A stretch of DNA of 64,000 bases from Sphingomonadaceae bacterium (GTDB lineage: Bacteria > Pseudomonadota > Alphaproteobacteria > Sphingomonadales > Sphingomonadaceae). Positions 1-8,847 of the stretch are shown piece by piece. A program made the position numbers and the translations under genes. Location: assembly GCA_025056155.1 (NCBI GenBank), contig JANWWL010000007.1, positions 62,001 through 126,000 on the forward strand, written 5' to 3'. Each line of letters starts with the position of its first letter. Position 1 is the stretch's first letter. A model generated the notes under the pieces. It saw nothing but the letters and a program-made list of their open reading frames with translations, searched no databases and was not told where the DNA came from.

Positions 1-888
1 GGTCCAGGCCGCGATGATCTCGTCGAGCTCGCGCTGGTGCTTGCCCCGAGCCACGTGGGTGGCGTAGCGCGGGTCGTCCTTCAGCTCCGGCCGACCCATG
101 GCCACGCACAACCGGGCGAAGACGGAGTCCTGGTTGGCCCCGATGAGATACTCGCCGTCGGCGCAGGGGTAGACGTTGGACGGTGCCACGCCGGGCAGCA
201 CCGAGCCCGACCGCTCGCGGATGTGGCCGGCCACTACATATTCGGGGACCAGGCTTTCCATTACCTGCAGCACCGCTTCATACAGCGCGCTGTCGACGAT
301 CTGGCCTTCGCCCGTGCGGTCGCGATGGCGAAGCGCGGCCAGCGCCCCCAGGCAGCCGTAGGTGGCGGCGAGCGAATCCCCGATCGAGACCCCCATGCGC
401 GCAGGCGGCCGGTCGGGTTCGCCCACGATCGCCCGCCAGCCGCCCATGGCTTCGCCGATGCCGCCGAAGCCGGCGCGCTCGGCATAGGGGCCCGTCTGGC
501 CATAGCCCGAGACGCGCACGATAATGAGGTCGGGCCGCTCGGCCAGAAGGTCGGCCGGCGCCAGGTTCCACTTTTCGAGCGTGCCGGGGCGGAAGTTCTC
601 GATCACGATGTCGGCCTTAAGCGCCAGCCGGCGGGCCAACGCCTGGCCTTCCGGCCGGCGCAGGTCGATCGACACCGACTTCTTGTTGCGCGAGACCACC
701 TCCCACCACAGCGGATAGTCGCCCCGGCCCCAGTCGCGCATGGGATCGCCCTTGCCGGGTGGCTCGATCTTGATGACGTCGGCCCCCATGTCGCCCAACA
801 GCTGCCCGCAGAAGGGCCCGGCGATGAGCTGCCCCATCTCGACCACGACGAGGCCGGCGAGCGGCCCCCGGTTGGCGACCGTGTCCAT
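1..888 (-). CDS. CaiB/BaiF-type CoA transferase (partial, runs off left edge)
   Basis: Open frame from ATG at 888 down to position 1. My translation begins MDTVANRGPLAGLVVVEMGQLIAGPFCGQLLGDMGADVIKIEPPGKGDPMRDWG, typical of the family. Absent from the ORF track because it has no stop inside the window. Confidence 0.9.
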   Translation of the reverse strand, partial: MDTVANRGPLAGLVVVEMGQLIAGPFCGQLLGDMGADVIKIEPPGKGDPMRDWGRGDYPLWWEVVSRNKKSVSIDLRRPEGQALARRLALKADIVIENFRPGTLEKWNLAPADLLAERPDLIIVRVSGYGQTGPYAERAGFGGIGEAMGGWRAIVGEPDRPPARMGVSIGDSLAATYGCLGALAALRHRDRTGEGQIVDSALYEAVLQVMESLVPEYVVAGHIRERSGSVLPGVAPSNVYPCADGEYLIGANQDSVFARLCVAMGRPELKDDPRYATHVARGKHQRELDEIIAAWT

Positions 889-891
889 GGG

Positions 892-2775
892 CTATTCGGC
901 GGCCTTAAGCAGCGGCTCGGACCAGACGGGGGGCCGGGGTGGCGGCAGGCCCGTCTCCTCGAGGCAACGCGCCCGCAGTTCCTCGATGGTGCCGCCGAAG
1001 TCGAACAGGCGGCGGCCGGCGGGGCGCTCCGCCCGCATGCGCGCCCGAAGGGCGGCGGTCGCCGTCTCGTCCAGCCGGCCTTCGTCGTCGCACACCACGC
1101 CGTAGCGGCGTGCGCCCTGGGGGGTGACTAAGCCCCGGCGCACCTCGCGAGCCACCAGCGCGGGATCGCGCTCCAAGGGATCGCCCCAACCCCCGCCCCC
1201 CCAAGTGATGAAGTGCAGCACGTCCCCTTCTTCGACGTGCAGGTCGTCGAGCTTGTTGGGCAGGACGCGCACGGTCCCGTCGGGCTTTTCCAGAAGCTTG
1301 CGGGCGCGTGCGCCGGGCAGGCCGCCGTTCACCCCCCAGGGGTAGGTGAACCAGCGGTCGTCGTGGATGGCGACCGTGCCGGCCGAGAGGAAGCGGTAGC
1401 TCATGTGGATGCCGTTGCCGCCCCGATGCAGGCCGGGCCCGCCGGAATCGGGGGCGGCTTCGTACCGCTCGATCCGCAAGGGGAAGTAGCGCTCGAGGAA
1501 CTCGTTGGGGACGTTCGTGAAGTTGGGCCAAAGCGAATGCCCATCGGGGCCGTCGCCGAACGGCCGGCCCGGGATGCCGCCGAAGCCGATCTGGAACAGC
1601 TGGAACCAGTTGCCCGCCCGGTCGCGGCCCGAGAACATGAGGTGGGGCGAGGAGGAGAAGCCCGCGGCGTTCAGGAACTCGGGCGTGCGCTGCCCCAAGA
1701 GCGCCCCCAGCACGTCGAAGATGCGCCCCAGGGCATGGGTGCGACACGACAGGGCAGCCGGATATCGGGGCTTGAGCAGCGAGCCTTCGGGGATGCGCAC
1801 CTCGATCAGGTCGTAGAACCCGTCGTTGAACAGGATGGCCGGGTCGAACACCATGATCATGTAGATGCCAAAGAACATCTTGAACATGTTTTCGTTGAGG
1901 TAGAAGTTGATCGAGGCGTCGGACTGTGGGTCGGTCCCGGCGAAGTCCAGGATCACCTTTTCGCCTTCGCGCCACATGGTGCAGCGGATGCGGTAGGGCC
2001 CATACCCCACCCCGTCGTCGCAAACATAGTCTTCGAAGGAGACCTTGTCGGTCGAGACCGAGGATTCGATGAGGGCCTTCATCGCGCGGTAGTTGCGCTC
2101 GAGAAGCGCGCGCGTGGCCGAGACGTAGACGTCCTCCCCGAAGCGGTCGCACATTTCCTGCACGCGGCGGGCAGCCACGCGGCAGGCGGCGATCAGGGCG
2201 TTGAGGTCGGCCGCGCACCAGTCGGGCTTGCGGGTCTGGTGCAGGATGAGCCGGACAAGGTCGGCGTTGTAGACCCCGCGCGCGTAGAGCTTCACGGGTG
2301 GAATGCGCACGCCTTCCTCGAAGATGGTGCGCGCGTCGATGGGCAGCGAGCCCGGCACCTTGCCGCCGATGTCGGTCTGGTGGCCGAACATGGCCGTCCA
2401 GGCCACCAGGCGGCCCGCGCGGAACACGGGAAGCAGCACCAGCCAGTCGTTGGCGTGGCTGATGGCCCCGTCGCAGCTGTAGGGGTCCGAGAGCATGATG
2501 AGGTCGCCGTCCTCGATCTCCCCGTCCCAGCTCTTCAGGAACCCGGCGATGAAGCTGCCGAACTGGCCCACGATCATGCGCCCCTCGGCGTCGGCGATCA
2601 TCGGGAAGGCGTCGCCCTGTTCGCGGATGCCGGGGCTCATGGCCGTCCGGCGCAGGGTGGCGTCCATTTCGATCCGCGCGTTGCGCAGCGCGTTCTCGAT
2701 GATGTCGAGGGTGACGGGATCGACAGGGCCGATGGCGAACGGACGGGGATCGGTCTCGACGATGCGGGCGGGCAT
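892..2775 (-). CDS. hyuB: Hydantoinase B/oxoprolinase family protein
   Basis: 627 aa; MPARIVETDPRPFAIGPVDPVTLDIIENALRNARIEMDATLRRTAMSPGIREQGDAFPMI..., HyuB-type. Adjacent to HyuA. Confidence 0.92.
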   Translation of the reverse strand: MPARIVETDPRPFAIGPVDPVTLDIIENALRNARIEMDATLRRTAMSPGIREQGDAFPMIADAEGRMIVGQFGSFIAGFLKSWDGEIEDGDLIMLSDPYSCDGAISHANDWLVLLPVFRAGRLVAWTAMFGHQTDIGGKVPGSLPIDARTIFEEGVRIPPVKLYARGVYNADLVRLILHQTRKPDWCAADLNALIAACRVAARRVQEMCDRFGEDVYVSATRALLERNYRAMKALIESSVSTDKVSFEDYVCDDGVGYGPYRIRCTMWREGEKVILDFAGTDPQSDASINFYLNENMFKMFFGIYMIMVFDPAILFNDGFYDLIEVRIPEGSLLKPRYPAALSCRTHALGRIFDVLGALLGQRTPEFLNAAGFSSSPHLMFSGRDRAGNWFQLFQIGFGGIPGRPFGDGPDGHSLWPNFTNVPNEFLERYFPLRIERYEAAPDSGGPGLHRGGNGIHMSYRFLSAGTVAIHDDRWFTYPWGVNGGLPGARARKLLEKPDGTVRVLPNKLDDLHVEEGDVLHFITWGGGGWGDPLERDPALVAREVRRGLVTPQGARRYGVVCDDEGRLDETATAALRARMRAERPAGRRLFDFGGTIEELRARCLEETGLPPPRPPVWSEPLLKAAE

Positions 2776-2864
2776 GGCTCAGCTCCTGGCCGAAGGTGCG
2801 GCGGGCGCGGGGCCGGCGACCGGGCGGTGGCGGCCCCCTCCTGGCGGGACGGCGGGGCGGCGGT

Positions 2865-4901
2865 TCATTCGGGCGTGATCCGGATGTTGCCGAACTCGTC
2901 CACGGTGGCGAGGTGCTTTGAGTGCACGAGGGTGGTCGAGTCCATCTCGCACACGATGGCGGGGCCTGGGATGCGGTCGCCAGCGCGCAGCCGCGCCCGG
3001 TCGTAGATGGCCGCGGGCTGCATCCGCCCGTCCATCCACAGCTCCTGGGTGCGCAGGCGCGCCGGGGTGGGATCGCCGTCGCCCTTGGGGATCCGTTCCG
3101 CCACCACGTGGGCCGCCTTGCCGAGTGCGACCACGCGCACGTTCACGAGCTCTTGGGGCAGGGGCAGGTTGAAGGTGAACAGGCGCAGGTGCTCGGCGTC
3201 GAAGCGCGCGGCCAGGCCCGCCAGCGTCTCGCCGGGTGGGAAGGCAAGCGGCACCTCGAAGGCCTGGCCCGCATAGCGCACGTCGATCTCGGCGCGCACC
3301 TCGATGTCGGCCCGGCGGGCCCCCTCGGCCTCGAGCTCGGCCACCACCTCGGCCTCGAGCGCGGCCAAGAGCGCGCGCACCTCGGTCTCGTCGGTGGCCG
3401 TCACCAGCCGGTTGAAGCTGCGTTGCGCATCCACCCGAAGGCGCGTGGTGGCATCGCCATAGGCGCACAGGATCCCGGGCGAGGGCGGAATCACGACCGG
3501 CCACGACCCCATCAGGATGCCGAGCGCGTTGCCGTGCAGCGGCCCCGCGCCGCCAAAGGCCATCAGCGCGAAGTCGCGCGGGTCATAGCCTTGCTGCACC
3601 GAGACGAGGCGCAGCGCCCCGAACATCGTCTCGTTGACGATGGACACGATGCCGGCCGCGGCCTCCAGGAGCGACAGGCCGAGGGCGTCGGCGATCTTCT
3701 GCACCGCGCGGCGGGCGGCCTCGCGGTCGAGGCGGAAGGCGCCTCCCAAGAGGTTCTCGGGCAGATAGCCCAGGACGACGTTGGCGTCCGTGACCGTCGG
3801 CTGGTCGCCCCCCCGGCCGTAGGCCGCCGGGCCCGGCACGGCGCCCGCCGACTGGGGCCCCACCCGCAGCGCCTTGGTGAGTTCCGGCACCGTCGCGATC
3901 GAGCCGCCACCGGCCCCTACCGTGCGCACGTCGAGCGACGAGGCCCGCACGGTGAGGTGCCCCACGCTCGTCTCGCGCCGCAGCCTGGGCTCGTAGTTCT
4001 CGATGAGCGCCACGTCCGTGGAGGTGCCGCCCATGTCGAGGGTGAGCACGTTGGGCAGGCCTGCGTTCCGGGCCACCCACCGCGCTCCGGCCACCCCTCC
4101 CGCCGGGCCCGACATCAGCAGGTTCACCGGCGCCTGCGTGCTTTTCTCGGCGGTCATCAGGCCGCCGTCCGAACGCAGGAGGTGCAGCCGGGCCGGGGTG
4201 CCCCAGGCCTTGAGCTCGCGGTCGAGGTTGGCGACGTAGCGGGCGACGGTCGGCCGCACGGCGGAGTTGGCCACGGTGGTGAGCGCGCGCTCGTACTCCT
4301 GCATCTCGGGCAGGATCTCCGAGGAGAGGCTGACCGGGACGCCCGGCAGCTCCTCGGCCAGGATCTCGCCCACGCGGCGCTCGTGGGCGGGATTCACGTA
4401 GGCGTTGATGAGGCAGACGGTCACCGCCTCGACGCGTTCCTCGCGCAGCCGGGCGATGGCCCGCCGCAACGCCGCCTCGTCGAGCGGGCGGACGATCCGG
4501 CCGTCGGCCCCGATCCGCTCGGGCACTTCGATCGTGGCTTCGAGCGGCGCCATGGGTTCGGGCTTGGGCCAGACGATCCAGGCCGCGAGCCCCCCCGGCA
4601 CCAGGCTGCGGGCGATCTGCAGGATGTGCCGGTAGCCCTCCGTCACCACCAGGCCCACGCGCGCGATCTTGGCCTCCAGCACGGCGTTGGTGGCCACCGT
4701 GGTGCCGTGCAGGAACTGGGACAACGCGTCCGGCCCGATGCCCGCCTTGGCGCAGAGCGAGCGCGCCCCTTCGATCACGGCGCGCGAGGGATCGTCGGGC
4801 GTGGAGGGGACCTTCTCGCGCCAGGTGGCCCCCGTCTCCTCGTCGATCACGAGGAGGTCGGTGAAGGTGCCGCCCACGTCCACGCCCAGCCGGTAGCTCA
4901 T
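2865..4901 (-). CDS. hyuA: Hydantoinase A/oxoprolinase family protein
   Basis: Internal start MSYRLGVDVGGTFTDLLVIDEETG of the 743-aa ORF. DVGGTFTD and GPAGGVAGA..LDMGGTSTDVAL motifs are typical of HyuA. Confidence 0.93.
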   Translation of the reverse strand: MSYRLGVDVGGTFTDLLVIDEETGATWREKVPSTPDDPSRAVIEGARSLCAKAGIGPDALSQFLHGTTVATNAVLEAKIARVGLVVTEGYRHILQIARSLVPGGLAAWIVWPKPEPMAPLEATIEVPERIGADGRIVRPLDEAALRRAIARLREERVEAVTVCLINAYVNPAHERRVGEILAEELPGVPVSLSSEILPEMQEYERALTTVANSAVRPTVARYVANLDRELKAWGTPARLHLLRSDGGLMTAEKSTQAPVNLLMSGPAGGVAGARWVARNAGLPNVLTLDMGGTSTDVALIENYEPRLRRETSVGHLTVRASSLDVRTVGAGGGSIATVPELTKALRVGPQSAGAVPGPAAYGRGGDQPTVTDANVVLGYLPENLLGGAFRLDREAARRAVQKIADALGLSLLEAAAGIVSIVNETMFGALRLVSVQQGYDPRDFALMAFGGAGPLHGNALGILMGSWPVVIPPSPGILCAYGDATTRLRVDAQRSFNRLVTATDETEVRALLAALEAEVVAELEAEGARRADIEVRAEIDVRYAGQAFEVPLAFPPGETLAGLAARFDAEHLRLFTFNLPLPQELVNVRVVALGKAAHVVAERIPKGDGDPTPARLRTQELWMDGRMQPAAIYDRARLRAGDRIPGPAIVCEMDSTTLVHSKHLATVDEFGNIRITPE

Positions 4902-5821
4902 GCCGCCTCCTCGCGCCGGAAGTCGCCCGCCCGGCCCACGCGGCTGGGCAACGCCCGCCCCAGGACGCCCGCAAGCCACGCGTTGGCCTCGAGCGCCCGT
5001 TCCAGCGACAGGCCCGTGGCGATGCCGGAGCGGTGGAACAGGTAGATGAGCTCTTCGGTAGCGACGTTGCCCGCCGCGCGGGGCGCGAAGGGGCACCCGC
5101 CAAGGCCCCCCAAGGCAGAATCGAACACGCGGACCCCCGCCTGCCAGGCCGCCCAGGCGTTGGCCGGGGCGAGGCCTCGCGTGTCGTGCAGGTGGACGCG
5201 CAAGCGCACCCCAGCGCCCAGGCGGCGCGCCACCTCGCCCACCAGATCCGTCACCTGCTGGGGCACCGCCACGCCGATCGTGTCGGCCAGCGCAATTTCC
5301 CGCGCGCCGGCCTCGGCCAGGCGCTCGGCCAAGTCCACCACCCGCGCCGGCGGGACCGGCCCTTCGAAGGGGCAGCCGAAGGCGGCCGAGATCGTCACCT
5401 GCGGGAACAGGCCGGCCTCGGCCGCCCGGCGCAGCATGGCCTGGTTGGCCGCCAGCCCCTCGGCAACGCTCTGGCCCTGGTTGCGGATGCCGAACGTGTC
5501 GGTGGCCACCAGCACGCAGCCCACCTCGTCCAGGCCATCGGTGGCGAGCGCGCGCTCCACCCCTTTGAGGTTGAGGCAGAGCCCGATGGCCGCGAAGCGG
5601 CGCTCGCCCCGCGGCGGCAGGCCGGCCACCACGGCCTCGGCGTCGGCCATCTGAGGCACGCGGCGCGGGTTCACGAAGCTCGCGACCTCGATCCGGGTGG
5701 CCCCCATCGCCGCGAGCCGCTCGATGAGCGCAAGCTTGTGGTGGGTGGCCAGGACGTCGGGCTCGTTCTGCAGGCCGTCGCGCGGGCCGACCTCGACGAT
5801 GGTGACGGCGGGGCCCTCCAT
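4898..5821 (-). CDS. Hydroxymethylglutaryl-CoA lyase-like aldolase
   Basis: MEGPAVTIVEVGPRDGLQNEPDVL...; VGPRDGLQNE and LGGLGGCPFAPRAAGNVATEEL motifs of the HMG-CoA lyase family. Confidence 0.92.
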   Translation of the reverse strand: MEGPAVTIVEVGPRDGLQNEPDVLATHHKLALIERLAAMGATRIEVASFVNPRRVPQMADAEAVVAGLPPRGERRFAAIGLCLNLKGVERALATDGLDEVGCVLVATDTFGIRNQGQSVAEGLAANQAMLRRAAEAGLFPQVTISAAFGCPFEGPVPPARVVDLAERLAEAGAREIALADTIGVAVPQQVTDLVGEVARRLGAGVRLRVHLHDTRGLAPANAWAAWQAGVRVFDSALGGLGGCPFAPRAAGNVATEELIYLFHRSGIATGLSLERALEANAWLAGVLGRALPSRVGRAGDFRREEAA

Positions 5822-5833
5822 GCCACCCTTCCC

Positions 5834-5843
5834 TGTATACAAA
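5834..5843. promoter_or_regulatory. Candidate GntR/FCD operator TGTATACAAA
   Basis: Contains the perfect palindrome TGTATACA in the divergent gap between HMGL-like (-) and the isochorismatase-family gene (+). The same 10-mer recurs at 7205-7214 beside the gntR gene. Confidence 0.65.
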
Positions 5844-5896
5844 GGTTGCGGCAGCCTATAGGATCGGGGGTGAAGGGGCAAGGAGGAAGGCCGCCC

Positions 5897-6562
5897 GTGC
5901 GCCGCCCGGACATCCGCGCCGACTACGCCGCCGCCGGCTTCGGCCGCGCCCTGCCATGGGGGCGGCGGCCGGCGCTGCTGCTCGTCGACTTCGCGGCCGC
6001 CTATTTCGTGCCGGACTCGCCCCTTTACGCGGGTGTCGAGGCGGCGCGCGCGGCCGCGGCCCGGCTGCGGGCGGCGTGCCGTGCGGCCGGCATTCCCCGG
6101 CTGTTCACGCGCGTGGAGTACGTGCCCGGCGATCCGGCGCGTTCGGGCGGGCTCTTCTACCGCAAGGTGGCGGCTCTCTCCTGTTTCAACGCCGGCAATC
6201 CGTTGGGCGACTTCACGCCCGAACTGGCCCCCGACGCGGACGAACCGGTCATCGTCAAGCAGTATCCCAGCGCCTTCTTCCGCACCGACCTCGCCCAGCG
6301 CCTGGAGGACCTGGGGGTCGACACGCTGCTCATCACGGGCCTTTCCACCTCGGGCTGCGTACGGGCCTCGGCGGTCGACGCCCTGTGCCACGGCTTCGTG
6401 CCGGTGGTGGTGCGCGACGCCGTGGGCGACCGCGACGAGCGCGTCCACGAGGCCAACCTTTTCGACCTGGAGGCCAAGACGGCCGACGTGGCGGATCTTG
6501 CGCGGGTGCTGGCCTATGTGGAGGGGATCGCCGCGGAGCGGACGGCGGCGGCGAAGACGTGA
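5897..6562 (+). CDS. Isochorismatase-family hydrolase (N-carbamoylsarcosine amidase / maleamate amidohydrolase-like)
   Basis: GTG start preceded by aaggaggaagg. RPALLLVDFAAAYF..., STSGCVRASAVDALCHGF catalytic Cys motif. Confidence 0.88.
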   Translation: MRRPDIRADYAAAGFGRALPWGRRPALLLVDFAAAYFVPDSPLYAGVEAARAAAARLRAACRAAGIPRLFTRVEYVPGDPARSGGLFYRKVAALSCFNAGNPLGDFTPELAPDADEPVIVKQYPSAFFRTDLAQRLEDLGVDTLLITGLSTSGCVRASAVDALCHGFVPVVVRDAVGDRDERVHEANLFDLEAKTADVADLARVLAYVEGIAAERTAAAKT

Positions 6563-7173
6563 TGGGCGCGGCGGATGTGGGCCGTCATCACCGCTGCCGC
6601 CCAGTCGGCGTCGTGCGCGGCGAGCGCCTGGATGATCTCGCGATGTTCGGCGGCCGACCGGGCCATGGCCTCGGCCGAGTAGCGTTCGGCCGTCCGTTCG
6701 ACGACCGGCTGCTCGACCACGAGCGCCAAGGCCGCCTTCAGGCGGGGCGAGGCCGCGGCCTCGACGATGCCGCCGTGGAAGTCGCGGTTGGCGGCCACGA
6801 ACGCCGCCACCCGGGGCGGGTGCGCGGCGATGGCCTGCTCCAGCCGGTCGCACGCTTCTTCCAGTCGGCGCAGACCCTCCGCACCAATCCGGGCGGCCGC
6901 GCGCCGGGCGGCGTGCGCTTCGAGCAGGCCGCGCAAGGCGAACAGTTCGTCGATGTCCTCGCGCGTCCAGTCGGCCACCTTCAGGCGATGGGTGGCGGTG
7001 CGCACCACCAGCAGTTCGGATTCCAGGCGCCGCAGCGCTTCGCGCACTGGCGTGCGGGAGACGCCGGTGCGCCGGGCAAGCTCCTCTTCGGTCAGCGCTT
7101 CGCCCGGCCGGACCGCGCCTGAGCGGATGAGCTGCCGGATCTGGGCGTAGGCGCGATCGCTCGCCCGGGTCAT
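6514..7173 (-). CDS. GntR-family regulator, FCD (FadR) subfamily
   Basis: MTRASDRAYAQIRQLIRSGAVRPGEALTEEELARRTGVSRTPVREALRRLESELLV winged HTH plus helical FCD domain. Confidence 0.92.
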   Translation of the reverse strand: MTRASDRAYAQIRQLIRSGAVRPGEALTEEELARRTGVSRTPVREALRRLESELLVVRTATHRLKVADWTREDIDELFALRGLLEAHAARRAAARIGAEGLRRLEEACDRLEQAIAAHPPRVAAFVAANRDFHGGIVEAAASPRLKAALALVVEQPVVERTAERYSAEAMARSAAEHREIIQALAAHDADWAAAVMTAHIRRAHHVFAAAVRSAAIPST

Positions 7174-7204
7174 GCCTCCCGCCTCCTGCGCAACCCGCTT
7201 GTCA

Positions 7205-7214
7205 TGTATACAAA
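7205..7214. promoter_or_regulatory. Candidate GntR/FCD operator TGTATACAAA
   Basis: Second copy of the palindromic 10-mer, in the divergent gap between gntR (-) and the racemase (+). Confidence 0.65.
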
Positions 7215-7244
7215 ATTAAGGCAAGCTGGGTGTGGAAGGAGCGC

Positions 7245-7997
7245 ATGAGCGAAGCGCGGCGCGTCAAGGTGATCGTCCCCATCCCGATGGGCCCCGAGGG
7301 CGTGACCGCCCGGGCCGCCCAATTGCCCCCCGACCGCATCGCCCCGGGGCTTCGGCCCGAGTTCACGGCCGTCGCCTGGGGAGCGGCCCTGGGCGACAGC
7401 TATCACGACATGCTGCTCATGGACTGGACGGTGTTCCAGGCCGGCCTCGACGCCGAGCGCGACGGCTATGCCGCCGTGCTGGTGGACACCGTGTCGGATT
7501 CGGGCGTGCGCGCACTTCGCTCGGCGCTGTCCATCCCCGTGGTGGGGCCGGGGGAAGTGGCCTTCGCCAACGCCATGATGCTGGGCAAGCGCTTTACGAT
7601 CCTGACCATGTGGAAGCCCTGGTTCCCGCTCTACGAAAAGACGCTTGCCGAATACGGCTGGGCGGGCCGGCTGGCCTCGATCCGCCACATCGACACCCGC
7701 CCGGATCTCACCGAACTTTTGGCCGGCAAGGAGGAGGTGGTCTTCGGCCGCCTCCTCGAGGCCGCCCGCACGGCCATCGCAGAGGACGGGGCCGACGTGA
7801 TCGTGCTCGGGTCGACCACGATGCACCAGTCGGCCGAATTCCTGGCTGCCCACCTGCCGGTGCCGGTCATCAACCCGGGGCTCGTGGCCTGGAAGCAGCT
7901 TGAGATGTGGCTTGCGCTGGGCCTGTCCCATTCCAAGGTCGCGTTCCCGCCGCCTGAAGTGCCGCGGGCCGACCTCGTGCGGAGGGCTTTGCCATGA
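7245..7997 (+). CDS. Asp/Glu/hydantoin racemase family protein
   Basis: MSEARRVKVIVPIPMGPEG...YAAVLVDTVSDSGVRALRSALSIPVVGPGE, hydantoin-racemase-like. RBS ggaagga upstream. Confidence 0.82.
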   Translation: MSEARRVKVIVPIPMGPEGVTARAAQLPPDRIAPGLRPEFTAVAWGAALGDSYHDMLLMDWTVFQAGLDAERDGYAAVLVDTVSDSGVRALRSALSIPVVGPGEVAFANAMMLGKRFTILTMWKPWFPLYEKTLAEYGWAGRLASIRHIDTRPDLTELLAGKEEVVFGRLLEAARTAIAEDGADVIVLGSTTMHQSAEFLAAHLPVPVINPGLVAWKQLEMWLALGLSHSKVAFPPPEVPRADLVRRALP

Positions 7998-8425
7998 CCT
8001 GGAGCGAGGCCGGGCCGGGCCAGCGCCCGCTGCCCTACCCCCACTACGTCGACATCGTCACCAAGCGCTACTTCGATGGCGTGGACAACAAGAACCTGGA
8101 GCAGGTGCTGGACTGCTTCACCGAGGACGCCGTGCTGACCGAGGTGACGTCGAACACCGTCCACCGCGGTCGCGACACCGGGATCCGGGCGATGTTCCTG
8201 CGCCTGTTCGCCGACTTCGAGCGGATCTGGCACGGCAACTTCGTGCACGTGGCCGATCCCGCCACCAACTCCGTCTGCTCGCAGTTCACCGTGCTCATCA
8301 CGCCCAATGGGGGCACCGAGCTGCGCTACGAGAACGCCAACCGCTTCTATCTGAAAGACCGCTGGTTCCACCGCGTCTACGTCTACATGAGCGGCGAGAA
8401 CCTGCTGAAGCCCGGAGAGGCGTGA
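7994..8425 (+). CDS. SnoaL/NTF2-like protein A
   Basis: 143 aa; HYVDIVTKRYFDGVDNKNLEQVLDCFTEDAVLTEV...HRVYVYMSGENLL, SnoaL-like fold pattern. Overlaps the upstream stop. Confidence 0.75.
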   Translation: MTWSEAGPGQRPLPYPHYVDIVTKRYFDGVDNKNLEQVLDCFTEDAVLTEVTSNTVHRGRDTGIRAMFLRLFADFERIWHGNFVHVADPATNSVCSQFTVLITPNGGTELRYENANRFYLKDRWFHRVYVYMSGENLLKPGEA

Positions 8426-8823
8426 TGCAGTACGACTGCGCGCTCGACCGGCAGGGCCTCATCGACCTGGCCATCCACCGCTATTTCGCCGCCGTCGACG
8501 CCAAGGACCTTGCTGGCACCTTGGCCTGTTTCCACCCCGAGGCGCTGTTCACGATCCAGACGAGCTTCACGCGGCATGCGGGCCTGCCCGCCATCGAGCG
8601 GATGTTCCGCGACTTCTTCGCGGCCTGGCAGACGATCGTGCACCGCGACTTCGTGCTGACGGTCGACGAAGCGCACGGCCGGATCGCTGCCGCCTTCGAA
8701 GCCGTGTTGACCGCACCCGACGGCCAGGTGACCCGCCTGTCCAACACCAACTTCTGGCGGGTCCGCGGCGAGAAGTTCCAGGAAGTCTACGTGTACATGA
8801 GCGGCGCGAACGTCCTCGTCTGA
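8425..8823 (+). CDS. SnoaL/NTF2-like protein B
   Basis: 132 aa; tandem paralogue of the preceding gene (IHRYFAAVDAKDLAGTLACFHPEALFTIQ...EVYVYMSGANVL). TGATG overlap. Confidence 0.75.
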   Translation: MQYDCALDRQGLIDLAIHRYFAAVDAKDLAGTLACFHPEALFTIQTSFTRHAGLPAIERMFRDFFAAWQTIVHRDFVLTVDEAHGRIAAAFEAVLTAPDGQVTRLSNTNFWRVRGEKFQEVYVYMSGANVLV

Positions 8824-8847
8824 GGGGCGGCCGCCAGGGAGGTGGCG

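Noticed and set aside
1213-5045. Very long plus-strand ORFs (597 aa at 1213-3006, 707 aa at 2922-5045) opposite HyuB/HyuA
   Set aside because: Antisense shadows typical of very GC-rich DNA; translations are compositionally odd (His/Gly/Arg/Ala-rich) while the opposite strand has clear family motifs.
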